DNA of 6,136 bases, from contig JAERRP010000359.1 of NCBI GenBank assembly GCA_016735415.1, positions 1 through 6,136 of the forward strand. Direction: 5' to 3'. The translations under genes and the position numbers were made by a program. The DNA comes from Desulfobacterales bacterium. Its GTDB lineage: Bacteria; Desulfobacterota; Desulfobacteria; Desulfobacterales; UBA5852. Shown one piece after another: positions 5,816 through 6,136 of the stretch; within the stretch, counting starts at the first letter, position 1, and each line of letters starts with the position of its first letter. A model generated the notes under the pieces. The model had not been told where the DNA came from and did not search any database. It saw nothing but the letters and a program-made list of their open reading frames with translations.

Positions 5816-6037
5816 CGCCGCGGGAAGAATTAAATTGAAATAGCGTCGGATTTTGGTTTGGATCCGAGGCGTTTCACCGGGACCAAAAACAGGCAAGCTG
5901 AGGAAGTCCGTTTTTTCTGCGGCCCTTACCCTGTGAGCATCGATTATCAAATCTCAGATAGCTCATTCGCGACGACGATACCGCCACAAGGCAACTGGGG
6001 ATAATTTTACCGCTGACGGAAATCGATTTTTCACCTT
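5816..6037. other. Upstream region of the two-component operon, no gene recognised
   Basis: About 220 bp without a credible coding frame; the best short frame, 30 codons on the minus strand, lacks a ribosome site. A perfect 6-bp inverted repeat, TCGGAT (5846-5851) with ATCCGA (5862-5867), can form a hairpin with a 10-nt loop. A T-run at 5911-5916 has no stem before it, so it is not a terminator. The region is longer than a simple promoter needs. Confidence 0.4.
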
Positions 6038-6136
6038 AGGGTTCGCGTAAAAAAAAGTCCACAAGTTTCAGGGTTGAGGCGCCCGCCGGGCAAGGCGTGA
6101 AAGCGCAGTAATAGCCGGCCTATTCCGAGTTTTCAC
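6038..6136 (+). repeat. Palindromic dispersed repeat, copy B (left 99 bp, cut by the window end)
   Basis: This stretch matches the reverse complement of copy A (2400 back to about 2301) with ten differences by eye, including one single-base gap, over about 100 positions. It begins at the same AGGGTTCGCG terminus and continues through the central hairpin region (TAATAG, loop, CTATTCC) to the last base of the window. If full length, it should end near position 6197 outside the window. It lies upstream of the kinase promoter, in opposite orientation to copy A, so the two copies bracket the two-component operon. Confidence 0.85.

Noticed and set aside
5855..5915. Fragments resembling a cobalamin riboswitch (CCGGTGAAAC, minus strand) and RNase P RNA (GAGGAAGTCCG, plus strand)
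   Set aside because: Only short isolated matches; the other conserved boxes of either RNA are absent and no B12-related gene follows.

Overview
The window looks like a chromosomal segment of a Gram-negative, free-living bacterium, most likely of the Desulfobacterota (former Deltaproteobacteria, Desulfobacterales-like). This is an inference from the protein style: a 94-residue alpha-type IHF, an NtrC-family regulator with a membrane histidine kinase of the AtoS/ZraS type, mixed codon usage, and dispersed palindromic repeats in the intergenic DNA. No phage, transposase, CRISPR or antibiotic-resistance gene is visible.

Left part (1-1225). The first 366 codons of the transcription-repair coupling factor Mfd run leftwards and off the left edge. 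They diverge from a complete tRNA-Thr(CGU) gene across about 50 bp. Middle left (1226-2240). A GC-rich hairpin probably ends the tRNA transcript. After about 210 bp with nothing recognisable come a promoter-like site with an 8-bp inverted repeat, an unrecognised 54-codon ORF (1643-1807), a promoter whose -35 box lies in a perfect 6-bp inverted repeat, and ihfA (1904-2188) with a strong Shine-Dalgarno.

Middle (2241-2780). No protein gene is convincing here. The stretch holds a 160-bp full-length palindromic repeat (copy A), then a block with two mutually exclusive stems, then a perfect 13-bp-stem terminator at 2564-2595. That terminator serves the convergence point of the rightward ihfA unit and the leftward two-component operon.

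Right part (2781-5749). A leftward two-gene operon encodes a membrane sensor histidine kinase (527 aa), translated first, and a sigma-54-activating response regulator (462 aa). They overlap by 4 bp (ATGA), so they are almost certainly a cognate pair. The kinase should sense a periplasmic signal through an unclassified domain of about 140 residues and phosphorylate Asp58 of the regulator, which then activates sigma-54 promoters. I found no convincing -24/-12 promoter in the window, so the targets probably lie elsewhere. Upstream of the kinase are a promoter candidate, about 220 bp of unexplained DNA, and the first 99 bp of a second, inverted copy of the palindromic repeat (copy B, 6038 to the window end).

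The genes are largely ordinary. The least-explained elements are the inverted pair of palindromic repeats, the alternative-stem block before the shared terminator, and the small ORF upstream of ihfA. I see no evidence for a new defence or mobile system.
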